13,058 nucleotides of DNA from Pseudomonadota bacterium (lineage in GTDB: Bacteria; Pseudomonadota; Alphaproteobacteria; Rhizobiales; Hyphomicrobiaceae). Below the pieces are notes generated by a model that saw only the letters and a program-made list of their open reading frames with translations, was not told the DNA's origin and did no database searches. Made by a program: the position numbers and the translations under genes. Location of the stretch: assembly GCA_023426855.1 (NCBI GenBank), contig JAEZBU010000172.1, forward strand, positions 1-13,058, written 5' to 3'. This document shows positions 1 to 8,464 of this stretch, in pieces; the first letter of the stretch is position 1, and each line of letters begins with the position of its first letter.

Positions 1-962
1 TCGCCCGTGCCTACAGCGGAAAGCGAAAGGTGATCCGTTTCATCGGCCACTTCCACGGTTGGCATGATCAGGTGACCGCCGGCTCGAATTCCCATTTCGA
101 TGGTGGCGTTCCGGCGGGCGTCCTGCCCGGCATCGTCGAGGAGACCATCCTGCTGCCCGCCGACGATCCGGCGCGGGTCGCCGAAACGCTGGCTGAGCGC
201 GACGACGTCGCTGCCGTGCTGCTCGAACCATCGGGCGCGGCTTGGGGTCAGGTCCCGCTGCCCACCGGCTTTCTCCAGGCGTTGCGCGACAGCATCGCCA
301 AGCATGGCGTGACGCTGATTTTCGACGAGGTGATCACGGGCTTTCGCTGGTCGAAGGGTGGCGCGCAGGGCCGCTACGGCATCACGCCGGACATGTGCGT
401 CATGGCCAAGATCGTCGCAGGCGGTATGCCCGGCGGTGCAGTCGGCGGCCGAGCCGAGATCATGGACCAGCTCGATGCGGCCGCCGCCAAGCGCGAGGGC
501 CGCGAGAAAATCCCGCATCAGGGCACCTTCAATTCCAACCCGATTTGCGCCGCCGCGGCCGTCGCGACCCTGTCATTGAGCGAGACCGAGGATCTGCCAG
601 CCCGGGCCGAGGCGACGGCGGAACAGATCCGCGCCGGTTGGCGCCAGATCCTCGTTGAAGAACAGATCCCCTGGGGCATCTATGGCGAGGCTTCGGCCTT
701 CCTGGTGTTCCAGAACCCGAACAAGCTCGCCATCGATCCGGCGACCTTCGATCCGCATACGCTCGGGTTCACCGGCCTGAAAGGTGCCCGCAACCCAGAT
801 CTGTCGCATCGGTTACGGATCGCGCTGCTGGCCAACGGCGTCGACGTCATGGGGGCACCGGGCGGCTTGGTCTCCGCGACGCATGGCCCGGAAGAGGTCG
901 CGCGCACGCTGGACGGTTTCCGCAACGCTGTGCGCTGGATGAAGGCCGAAGGCGACATCTGA
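1..962 (+). CDS. Class III PLP aminotransferase, glutamate-1-semialdehyde aminomutase-like (5' end outside window)
   Basis: This is the C-terminal part of a fold-type I, class III pyridoxal-phosphate enzyme. The reading frame is open from the first bases (…YSGKRKVIRF at 15-44), so the GTG at 30 is internal and the true start lies to the left. Visible family marks are FHGWHD near the cut edge, the cofactor-binding FDEVITGFR (Asp codon 324-326), the Schiff-base lysine in MAKIVAGGMPGG (Lys codon 408-410) and the conserved HQGTFNSNP after it. The arrangement matches glutamate-1-semialdehyde 2,1-aminomutase and its relatives. Many relatives act on other amino acids or amino sugars, and no haem-pathway gene is adjacent, so I do not call it hemL. 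It ends in TGA, 281 bases before galE on the same strand. A role in sugar or amino-acid precursor supply for the cluster is possible but unproven. The family call is strong; the substrate is unknown. Confidence 0.9.
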   Translation, partial: ARAYSGKRKVIRFIGHFHGWHDQVTAGSNSHFDGGVPAGVLPGIVEETILLPADDPARVAETLAERDDVAAVLLEPSGAAWGQVPLPTGFLQALRDSIAKHGVTLIFDEVITGFRWSKGGAQGRYGITPDMCVMAKIVAGGMPGGAVGGRAEIMDQLDAAAAKREGREKIPHQGTFNSNPICAAAAVATLSLSETEDLPARAEATAEQIRAGWRQILVEEQIPWGIYGEASAFLVFQNPNKLAIDPATFDPHTLGFTGLKGARNPDLSHRLRIALLANGVDVMGAPGGLVSATHGPEEVARTLDGFRNAVRWMKAEGDI

Positions 963-1028
963 AGACTGCTGATGGTGACGCCGCAGAGGTTCACGATCCG
1001 GCAACCGGAATAGGCTAGGATCACCCGT

Positions 1029-1034
1029 TATAAT
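1029..1034 (+). promoter_or_regulatory. Possible -10 box upstream of galE
   Basis: A perfect TATAAT hexamer stands in the 281-base gap before galE, the only gene-free plus-strand stretch here that could hold its promoter. The base composition around it is otherwise GC-rich, so the hexamer stands out. No good -35 hexamer is seen 16-18 bases upstream, and the leader to the ATG would be about 200 bases. The remaining gap contains a 10-bp perfect palindrome (GTCCCGGGAC, 1172-1181) and no convincing gene. This is a weak call. Confidence 0.25.
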
Positions 1035-1243
1035 TGCAACCGCTGACTGCACCGCCTCATCCGCGGTGGGTTGGCGTTTGCCTGGAAAACCGCGATCCCG
1101 GTCTTGTCCCTCGCAACCAACGCACGGGGCAATGTGTTGGGTCTCGTGCCGTCGTTATCAAACACCCGTCAGTCCCGGGACACCTCATCGGGTTGCGACA
1201 ACCGGGAACTGCTCGAGACCGCCGTCGCAGATCGCGAGCCTGC

Positions 1244-2224
<981 letters not shown>

Positions 2225-2246
2225 GTCTGTCCCCATTCATTAACAC

Positions 2247-2266
2247 AATCGTGGGCATGCCCGATT
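2247..2266. repeat. Imperfect palindrome upstream of the polymerase gene
   Basis: AATC-GT-GGGCATGCCC-GATT forms an inverted repeat with a perfect 10-bp GGGCATGCCC core and 4-bp outer arms offset by two bases. It starts 22 bases after the galE stop and lies about 120 bases before the polymerase ATG. The core has no usable loop and no T run follows, so it is not a good intrinsic terminator. A protein-binding site is more likely if it is functional. It may also be chance. Confidence 0.3.
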
Positions 2267-2384
2267 AGAATGTCCCGACCGATTTCGATGCTGGGGAGCC
2301 TTTTCACCGCTCTGGCATCGCGCATCAGCATTTGATCGACTTGAATGTGCTGGGATTTTGTTGCTCGCTTAGCAGTACGTTGGC

Positions 2385-3863
2385 ATGGGCCCGAGTATTA
2401 CCGCGATAGCGTTGGCATTGATTGCACAGGGTCTCGCATTCTGCGTGATCCTGTATGCGCGCCTGGGCGGCACACGCGCATTCTTCGTTTGGACGCTGAG
2501 CCTCTTTCCGCTCTTTCTTTTATCGAATGGTTTTCTGACGCTGGCCATCGCCGGGGTAGCGATACTGGCGCTGGCGCCGATTAAAGCGAGCCACCGGATC
2601 GCGTTTTACATTCTCGTCGTTCCGGCAGTTCCCTTTTATGTCCAGTTTGATGTGCCATTTCCCGGCATCAATTACCTGATGTCGCTCAACCACCAGCGGA
2701 TCGCGGCCGTTGTGATCCTGCTTCCACTGCTGTTCTATCCCGGCGAAAAGCGCGCCAAGTGGGGATTTTTCGACTTCGCTTTGATCGCCTACGCGATCTA
2801 CTCGGCGGTCATGGTGGCGCTTTCCGTCAACGTTACAGGCGGCCTGCGCTACCTGATGGAACAGCTTCTTCTTCTCGTCATCCCGTATTTGGCGATCGTT
2901 CGCTCGTTGCACACCACGGATGATCTCGAAGACACCCTTCGCGCTTACCTATCCTGCTCGGTCATTCTGGCCGCGATCGCATTTATTGCCACGCTAAAGC
3001 AGTGGGATTTTTATTCGCTTCCGAATAGTGGCACAGCTTTCGCCGTAGCCGACTATAGAGGCGGCTATCTGCGTATTGCCGGTGTCGCCAACACACATTC
3101 CCTCGGCTTTCATCTCGCGGCTGCGCTGCTTCTCGTCGAACACCTCAAAACCCGCATGAATTGGTCGTTTATCACGAGCGTCGCACTGCGCGGGCTTTTG
3201 CTCATCGGCGTCCTGGCAACGAGCTCCCGAGGCGCGCTCGCAGGCTTGGTCATCGGATACGGCGTATATTTCGTATTCATGCTGCGCAGCGCGTTCGTCT
3301 GGTTTCTTGCGGTCCTTCTGGCGATCGGCGCAGCGACAATCGGCGGCTACTGGTTGCTCCAGGCCGATCACTCGGCGTTCGATCCTTATGGAACGTTCAA
3401 CTATCGCCAGGAACTGGTCACCACGTCGCTGGCTTACATGCGCGAGCATTTGCTGTTCGGCGATCTTCACTTTCTAGCCAGCGGCCGCTTCGATCATCTC
3501 GTGCAGGGACAAGGTATCGTCGACGTCACGAACCTCTATCTCCAGATCGGACTGGTCTTCGGCCTGATCGGGCTCGGCCTGTTCTTTACGATTTACGCGG
3601 GCACTGTGGTTCTGTTGGCATTTTCTGCCCGATTTGCTGCCGCCGATCCAATCTATGCGACGTTGAATCCTGCCATTCTGGCCTGTCTCATCGGTTGGCT
3701 CGTGCTTGTTGCAACCACGAGCGATGTCGCCCTGACCATACATTTGGGAATACTGTTCGCAGCGTTCGGCCGATGCGCCCTCACCATCGCCCACCGACAA
3801 CACCAGCTTGCGACGGCCCATCATCCTGATGCAGTTGCACCGATCGGTCTGGCGCGCACGTAG
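2385..3863 (+). CDS. Wzy-type polysaccharide polymerase / O-antigen ligase family membrane protein
   Basis: This 492-residue, strongly hydrophobic protein shows about a dozen membrane segments spread over residues 5-465, interrupted by one larger polar stretch at about 325-380. That layout (many helices, one big periplasmic loop near the C-terminal third) is the hallmark of the Wzy/WaaL (Wzy_C) family. These proteins join lipid-linked repeat units, or ligate glycan to an acceptor, on the periplasmic face of the inner membrane. Within it, ATSSRGALAGLVIG (278-291) is the usual SRG motif before the loop, and FNYRQEL (338-344) and TNLYLQIGLVFG (382-393) flank it. Many relatives have His-Asn at the last motif; here it is Thr-Asn. 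The ATG at 2385 follows an in-frame stop at 2370 and has only a weak ribosome site. The T-rich codon use differs somewhat from its neighbours, as is common for polymerase genes. Polymerase is favoured over ligase because flippase and export genes are nearby. The partner gene galE lies upstream; the flippase gene converges from the right. Confidence 0.8.
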   Translation: MGPSITAIALALIAQGLAFCVILYARLGGTRAFFVWTLSLFPLFLLSNGFLTLAIAGVAILALAPIKASHRIAFYILVVPAVPFYVQFDVPFPGINYLMSLNHQRIAAVVILLPLLFYPGEKRAKWGFFDFALIAYAIYSAVMVALSVNVTGGLRYLMEQLLLLVIPYLAIVRSLHTTDDLEDTLRAYLSCSVILAAIAFIATLKQWDFYSLPNSGTAFAVADYRGGYLRIAGVANTHSLGFHLAAALLLVEHLKTRMNWSFITSVALRGLLLIGVLATSSRGALAGLVIGYGVYFVFMLRSAFVWFLAVLLAIGAATIGGYWLLQADHSAFDPYGTFNYRQELVTTSLAYMREHLLFGDLHFLASGRFDHLVQGQGIVDVTNLYLQIGLVFGLIGLGLFFTIYAGTVVLLAFSARFAAADPIYATLNPAILACLIGWLVLVATTSDVALTIHLGILFAAFGRCALTIAHRQHQLATAHHPDAVAPIGLART

Positions 3864-3904
3864 TTTTCCGTGCACCTGAAGGCGGCGGCCGTTTGGCTGG
3901 CTTC

Positions 3905-5305
3905 TTATCCAAACACCAGCGCTGCCGTTACCAGCACCGCTTGGCCCATCAGATATCCAATGGGCCACCCGAGCAGAATGACCACCTCATAGCGAAGATC
4001 GTTCAGTCCGAGCTGCTTGTTCAGAATGTAATAGAGCGGAACTATTCCGAGCTGATGCAGAGCGATCGCCCAGATCGCCCCCTCTACACCGTACAGATGA
4101 AACCCGATCGGCATTCCAATTGCCAGCGCCAGAAATCGCACGGTGCTGGCCGCCGTCTGGTACTTCGGTTTTCCCATCGCCAAATAGGCAACACTGAAAA
4201 TCCCGTATCTCGTGAGCGCCACCGAGAACGACAGGATCTGCAGCATCCGCCCAGCACCCTCGTACCGATCGTCGTACAGGAGCGAGATAATCGTCGGTGC
4301 AAGGACGAACAGCCCGCCGGCAACGACCAGATACCACAGATCAAAAGGCACTCGGATGCGTCGCAGCTTGCGGGCCACTTCGCCCTGACCGGCACGATGC
4401 GTCTCGCTCAAAGCTGGCAGGATCACGCTCTCAGAAAGACGCCCGACCACGCCCTCAGCAATCTGACTGAAGCTCAGCGCGATGGAATATAGCCCCAACG
4501 TCGCGGCGGTGACCAAAGCACCCAGCACAGCACGGTCCGAGTTGAACGCCAGTACCGAGGTGACTGACGAAATCATGATCCAAATGCCGAACTTATAAAT
4601 CTCCCGCCACGCTTCGTTATCCCAATGGAATGCGTTTCGGATACCAGGCAGGACGACATGGCTGAGAGCGGTCGTTACGACGGCCGCGGCCAGGCCGGCC
4701 ACGACCAGCGACCAGATCGATCGGGTCATCAGCCCGATGACGATCATCAGAACGAGCCCACATAACTGCCCGATCAGTTCGATCGTCACGACCCGGTTCA
4801 AACTGATGTTGCGGCTGGCTGTGATGTGGTTGGTCGACTGAAAGCCGGTGATCACGCTCGATAGAGCGGCGACCACCAGGACATACGGCAATTCCGGCGC
4901 GGCCCAGGCCGTATCACCGCTCAGCATGCCGGCATTGGCCAAGCCGATGAGCCCGCCGGCAAAAAGCAGGCTGATGCCCCAAATGGCAACGCCGCGGATG
5001 ATCTGGACAGTCCAGGCGGTATTGAGAAATTCCGAATTATCGCCATTCCGGCTTTGGATGACGACGGTGCGGACGCCGATGTCGGACAAATTCAGCAGCA
5101 TGACCTGAATCATGAGCACGATGCTCATGAGGCCGAACATCTCCGGCACAAGCAGGCGCGTCATGATGAGATTGCCGCCAAGCCGGATGATCTGGCTCAC
5201 CACGTGGGCGACGACGCTCACGCTGGCGGCTTTGGCCAATCGGCTTTGCTTGAATTTCTCACCGAGCCCCAAGAGGCTGGACCAGTATGATGCGGCCAGG
5301 CGCAT
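3905..5305 (-). CDS. Wzx-like polysaccharide flippase (MOP superfamily)
   Basis: This protein of about 466 residues resembles the MOP-superfamily polysaccharide transporters that flip undecaprenyl-linked repeat units from the cytoplasmic to the periplasmic face of the inner membrane. The N-terminal segment (QSRLAKAASVSVVAHVVSQ, then TRLLVPEMFGLMSIV) is typical of this group: a short amphipathic start, a first long helix and the R-x-L-x-P-E-x-F/Y-G motif. About 12-14 hydrophobic segments follow, with FNSDRAVLGALV and LGLYSIALSFSQI mid-protein, as in Polysacc_synt_3-type members. The frame is open back to 5428. I prefer the ATG at 5305 because a GGGAG lies about 13-14 bases upstream; the ATG at 5326 is an alternative that would add seven residues. 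It is the last gene of the minus-strand block and ends 41 bases from the convergent polymerase gene. About 197 bases separate it from the export gene, so it may have its own promoter. Confidence 0.85.
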   Translation of the reverse strand: MRLAASYWSSLLGLGEKFKQSRLAKAASVSVVAHVVSQIIRLGGNLIMTRLLVPEMFGLMSIVLMIQVMLLNLSDIGVRTVVIQSRNGDNSEFLNTAWTVQIIRGVAIWGISLLFAGGLIGLANAGMLSGDTAWAAPELPYVLVVAALSSVITGFQSTNHITASRNISLNRVVTIELIGQLCGLVLMIVIGLMTRSIWSLVVAGLAAAVVTTALSHVVLPGIRNAFHWDNEAWREIYKFGIWIMISSVTSVLAFNSDRAVLGALVTAATLGLYSIALSFSQIAEGVVGRLSESVILPALSETHRAGQGEVARKLRRIRVPFDLWYLVVAGGLFVLAPTIISLLYDDRYEGAGRMLQILSFSVALTRYGIFSVAYLAMGKPKYQTAASTVRFLALAIGMPIGFHLYGVEGAIWAIALHQLGIVPLYYILNKQLGLNDLRYEVVILLGWPIGYLMGQAVLVTAALVFG

Positions 5306-5436
5306 TGATGGCACCAATTCTCCCATTCCAGGACGCGCCGTTACACGCGGCGGATGAAATCCGTCAGCGCATCGGGCCGGCCACGTTACAACGCAAGTGG
5401 TTACCACGCCGGAAAACCGGCCCGGCAACGCAAAAC

Positions 5437-5466
5437 GCGCATCATCTGCCTGTGCGGATGATGCAC
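5437..5466 (-). terminator. Possible rho-independent terminator after the export gene
   Basis: An 8-bp perfect stem, GCATCATC (5439-5446) and GATGATGC (5457-5464), encloses a 10-base loop. Read on the minus strand it starts about 40 bases after the stop codon of the export gene and is followed by GCGCGTTTTGCG. The T run is short (four), so termination may be partial. A second small hairpin with an A/T loop, GCCGG-AAAA-CCGGC, lies just beyond it at about 5409-5422. Placement between the export gene and the flippase gene supports a transcript boundary here. Confidence 0.4.
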
Positions 5467-5502
5467 GCTCTCGCAGTCATCGGATTATCGCGTCAGAACG
5501 GA

Positions 5503-7014
5503 TCAATAGGCGCGGGTGGCACCCGATTGCGCACCGGATCTCCGGCCTCCCGTCGCGACGGACGGCGTGGCGACGGCAGCGGCTTCGATCATGCGCTGAG
5601 CAATGGCCGCGGCGCTGCTCGTATTCGGTCCGGACCTCTCCATGGCCATGGCAGGGCTGCCTGCCGGCGGCGTTTCAGACACGATCAGCACGTCGCCGGG
5701 AAGGATCTCCGAAAATACGGTGGCAGCCATCGTCTGCACACCGCTCTTGCCATCCCGTGCAATGTGATAGCTCAAACGCATGATGTCACTCTGGTTGGCT
5801 TCGCCAACGCGGACATTGGCCGCGAGCTCCAGTTGCGAGACCTCGCGCTCCAGCGCTTCGATACGCTCATTCAGCGCCGAACGCCTTTCCTGCGGCACCA
5901 TGGCCAACTGCTGCTCCACAGTGCTGACGCGGGCGCGCGCACGCTCGAGCAAAGCACGGGTCTCAGCGGCGCGGACTTCGCTGGCCAGCAACTCCGACTG
6001 CTGGCTGAGATAGCGGCTCTTCGAGACCAGCTCACGCTCGCGCAGGTTTTCGATATTCGCCAACTGGGCGCGGGTGATTTCGAGCTGCTCGATGACAGCC
6101 TTTTCCTGAGCTTCGCCCGCAGTAACTTCCCGCTTGGCGGCTTCGAGCTCGCGCTGCAGTCCGACCAACTGCGTCTGAACCATCTGCCGCTGCTCGGTCA
6201 GGATCCCATTCTGGCGATCGGCCAGCGTCATCAATGCCCCGCGCGTTGCCTCGGGTACACTGAGCACCAGCGCAGTCATGCGGTCGGTCGCCTCGGCAAC
6301 GTCGCCACCATCACGCTCCGCCTTCAGGCGCGCGAGCTGGGCCTGCATGAACATAAGTTGTGTCTGCGCCTGCTGCCGGCTCATGCCGCGAGACGCACTG
6401 CCCTCGCCAGCTTCAGGACGAATGAGGCCACGGGCCAGGGAGATTGCCTGGATGATCTTCAGCCCCGGACGCCACTCGTTCGCGCCGGGCTCGGCGACAT
6501 GGCCTACGATGAAGTACGGACGGAAGGTCATCACCTCGACCGCGATCGCGACGTCCATCCGCATCAAAGCCCGCAGCTTCTGGGCGAGAAGCGTTTCAAG
6601 GTCGGCGGATGTCATGCTGCCGACGTCGATCCGCCCAAGGCGCGGGAATGAGAACGAGCGGTCCGGATCGATGCTGTATTCGCCGCCGAGATCACTCGCG
6701 CCCCAAACCCGGACACGGATGCGTTCAACCTGGGACATATCGAAGGACGCCGCCCGTGTCGCTTCGGGACTGGGCGCAGTTGCAGGCGCGGCGGCGTCCT
6801 GCGCGATGCGCATATGCGGCTCGGATGCTCTGACAGCTTCGGGACCTGTCACCCGAACCGTCGATGATGCTTCAACACTTGCCAACGTGTTCAGACGCGG
6901 CTCACCGACGGCCTGACCATTGGACACGGCGCCGGGAATGCAAACTGCAACGAACAAGGGGGACACAAATGCGAGGACGCGCCGAACCGCGGCGCCGCGT
7001 ACAGTTCCAGTCAC
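5503..7014 (-). CDS. ExoF-like polysaccharide biosynthesis/export protein (OPX family) with long coiled coil
   Basis: This 503-residue outer-membrane polysaccharide export (OPX) protein would help carry polymer across the periplasm and outer membrane. A basic, hydrophobic N-terminus (about 1-35) looks like a signal peptide; VAVC at 22-25 is not a convincing lipobox. After a low-complexity Ala/Pro linker, residues about 95-165 form a Poly_export domain (IRVRVWGASDLGGEYSID, then FPRLGRIDVGSMT). PYFIVGHVAEPGANEW (167-181) begins an SLBB-like segment. Residues about 212-402 are almost uninterrupted Glu/Arg/Gln/Leu/Ala-rich helix, predicted coiled coil, and the chain ends with the returning strand ILPGDVLIVSE (437-447) and a disordered Ala/Ser tail. 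This layout matches S. meliloti ExoF rather than E. coli Wza. The start is GTG at 7014 with a strong AGGGGAG ribosome site. ExoF-type proteins normally pair with an ExoP/Wzc-like co-polymerase, which is not in the window. Confidence 0.87.
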   Translation of the reverse strand: MTGTVRGAAVRRVLAFVSPLFVAVCIPGAVSNGQAVGEPRLNTLASVEASSTVRVTGPEAVRASEPHMRIAQDAAAPATAPSPEATRAASFDMSQVERIRVRVWGASDLGGEYSIDPDRSFSFPRLGRIDVGSMTSADLETLLAQKLRALMRMDVAIAVEVMTFRPYFIVGHVAEPGANEWRPGLKIIQAISLARGLIRPEAGEGSASRGMSRQQAQTQLMFMQAQLARLKAERDGGDVAEATDRMTALVLSVPEATRGALMTLADRQNGILTEQRQMVQTQLVGLQRELEAAKREVTAGEAQEKAVIEQLEITRAQLANIENLRERELVSKSRYLSQQSELLASEVRAAETRALLERARARVSTVEQQLAMVPQERRSALNERIEALEREVSQLELAANVRVGEANQSDIMRLSYHIARDGKSGVQTMAATVFSEILPGDVLIVSETPPAGSPAMAMERSGPNTSSAAAIAQRMIEAAAVATPSVATGGRRSGAQSGATRAY

Positions 7015-7023
7015 CTGCTTACT

Positions 7024-7030
7024 CTCCCCT
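7024..7030 (-). promoter_or_regulatory. Ribosome-binding site fixing the GTG start of the export gene
   Basis: On the minus strand AGGGGAG stands nine bases before the GTG at 7014-7012. It is one of the best Shine-Dalgarno matches in the window and is the reason for accepting GTG here. The next residues (TGTVRGAAVRRVLAF) read into a plausible signal peptide. Confidence 0.7.
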
Positions 7031-7173
7031 ACGCATTACCATTGCCGGATCACTGGCCGCTCGTGCGGAAAGCCAGATTTGATCACATACAAGGGTTGAA
7101 GCAAGTTGCGTGCCACTATTGCGCAGCTTCACATCAGTAGTAGGAGCTTAGGATGGCGTTCGCAATATCAATC

Positions 7174-7189
7174 TTAAGAAATTGTTAAC
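7174..7189. promoter_or_regulatory. CtrA-type box (TTAA-N7-TTAAC)
   Basis: The plus strand reads TTAA-GAAATTG-TTAAC, a perfect match to the bipartite binding motif of CtrA, the alphaproteobacterial cell-cycle response regulator. It lies about 160 bases upstream of the export gene start, in the only AT-rich patch of the intergenic region. On the minus strand (the direction of the export gene) it is followed within about five bases by GATATT, a weak -10 candidate. That would put the box over the -35 position, as in known CtrA-activated promoters. The match is seen directly; regulation by CtrA is inference. Confidence 0.5.
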
Positions 7190-7199
7190 CATGGTTAAC
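7184..7199. repeat. 16-bp perfect palindrome overlapping the CtrA-type box
   Basis: GTTAACCATGGTTAAC is its own reverse complement over 16 bases. It shares its left GTTAAC with the second half of the CtrA-type box and holds two inverted TTAACCAT words, a half-site form reported for CtrA. It is a strong operator candidate for the export gene. The immediate 3' end of the SGNH gene is about 53 bases away, so no other start lies near. Confidence 0.55.
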
Positions 7200-7252
7200 C
7201 CTGCAACTGAGCCCTAGAGTGCCCCTCCCGGTTTCATACAGTTAAGCCGTGG

Positions 7253-8464
7253 TCAGCATGTTTCCTGTGCTGTGACGCCTGACTGCGGATCACTGCTGAC
7301 GACCTGCCAAACCAGGCACTGCAACGTCCTCGCGACCGCCTCCCCGACCATGGACGGAACCGGCAAGCCGACCGGCGATTGGCCATAAAGCGTGGCGAAG
7401 TGCACCAGCGCCACAAAGTAGATCCCGAGCGCGCTCAGGTGGATATCGTCATGGCCACGCGACGCATCCCTGGGCTTGAGCCGCGCCACGATTGCCGCGG
7501 GATCGATATCCTCAGCCTCAGCGCTCAATGGCCAGTCGCTCGGCCAGTTTTCATAGGGATTGGCAAACAGATCGGCCAGGGTGAGGCGACTGCCATCCGG
7601 CATGACGAAATCGTCCGTCGACTGAGGCGCTTTCAGGCGATCCCAGAGCGCGACCATCGCCTGTCCCGCAGGTATGATGTAGATCGGATCTTCGATATCG
7701 CAGCCGCCATTGCTTTTCGTCGCCCAGCCGAGCCGGGCGAACCAGCCCGGCTCCCGCACCTGTGCGCGCGCGCCTTGGGCCACCAGTTCCTCCCAATCCT
7801 TTCGCTGCGCAACCATTTCGGCGCGCCAGTCAAAACGATGCGCAGGCGGGAACTTCGAGTATGGATCGGCACCCTGCAGATTGACCCAGGTCTGATACAG
7901 ATAAACCCGCGATGACGAGTTTACCGATTTCAGAGCGCAATAGAACCGGCGCAGATAATAGGAACTGTATTCTCCTTTGAGCGCAGCATGAACGGGCAAC
8001 GCCTCGGTCAGCACGAGCGTGTCGTACTGACCGGCAGTTGCCTCGAATTGCTCTCGTTTCGGCACCATGGCGGAAGCATCGCGTGTATAGCCGTGCGGCT
8101 TGCCGCGCCACAACGCAGACATGGGCGAGCCCCAAAGCGTATGGTCACCCATGCGATAGCCGAGACCACGCGCGTGCGCGAAACGGCCGACGAGCGACAT
8201 CAGGGTGATCTCGCCCCACTCCGATTGAGCCTTGGTTTCGACAAGGCTGTGACCGACCCAGTACACGGATATTCCGGATTTCGGCTTCATGTCTGAGATA
8301 ACCGGGCTGCCCATTCTCGTTGGAGTTTCGCTTGCGGTCGTATTGGACGCGCTGGCAAGGACGCCGAGCGGCAACACGCAAAGACCGAGAAGCCCTGCTG
8401 CTACCCGACGAAATCGAGCGTTCAATCGCATCTTCCCGGTCAGGGCCTGCCTCACCTCCGTCAT
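7253..8464 (-). CDS. Putative secreted SGNH/GDSL-type hydrolase (possible polysaccharide O-acyl esterase)
   Basis: This protein of about 403 residues has no gene name I recognise. After a basic N-terminus, residues about 20-40 form a signal peptide (VAAGLLGLCVLPLGVLASAS), so it should act in the periplasm or outside. The mature chain begins with a strand-nucleophile motif YWVGHSLVE (about 68-76; Ser73), a GHSL variant of the GDSL block. TLVLTEALPV (149-158) sits where the third block would be. GHDDIHLSALG (337-347) is a clear block V, Asp339-x-x-His342. That pattern supports an SGNH fold with a Ser-His-Asp set. Cysteines at about 176, 255 and 382 could form disulphides. Deacetylation or transfer of acyl groups on the exported glycan is inferred from context only. 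The ATG at 8464 overlaps the TGA of the upstream glycosyltransferase (TGATG), implying translational coupling. The GTG at 8467 and the ATG at 8431 are alternatives. Confidence 0.7.
   Translation of the reverse strand: MTEVRQALTGKMRLNARFRRVAAGLLGLCVLPLGVLASASNTTASETPTRMGSPVISDMKPKSGISVYWVGHSLVETKAQSEWGEITLMSLVGRFAHARGLGYRMGDHTLWGSPMSALWRGKPHGYTRDASAMVPKREQFEATAGQYDTLVLTEALPVHAALKGEYSSYYLRRFYCALKSVNSSSRVYLYQTWVNLQGADPYSKFPPAHRFDWRAEMVAQRKDWEELVAQGARAQVREPGWFARLGWATKSNGGCDIEDPIYIIPAGQAMVALWDRLKAPQSTDDFVMPDGSRLTLADLFANPYENWPSDWPLSAEAEDIDPAAIVARLKPRDASRGHDDIHLSALGIYFVALVHFATLYGQSPVGLPVPSMVGEAVARTLQCLVWQVVSSDPQSGVTAQETC

Noticed and set aside
408..410. Naming the first gene hemL
   Set aside because: The active-site lysine region fits the whole class III family. 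No haem-pathway context is present, and the N-terminal third that would help is missing.
1034..1243. N-terminal extension of galE from a TTG at 1034
   Set aside because: The extra 70 residues are Arg- and Pro-rich and unlike any GalE N-terminus. MKAVLVTGGAGYIG is the expected start.
5287..6651. Long open frame (454 codons) on the plus strand, opposite the export gene
   Set aside because: It lies antisense to the ExoF-like gene, whose domains are clear. Its translation is His-, Arg- and Leu-rich with no recognisable motif. GC-rich coding DNA often leaves the opposite strand open.
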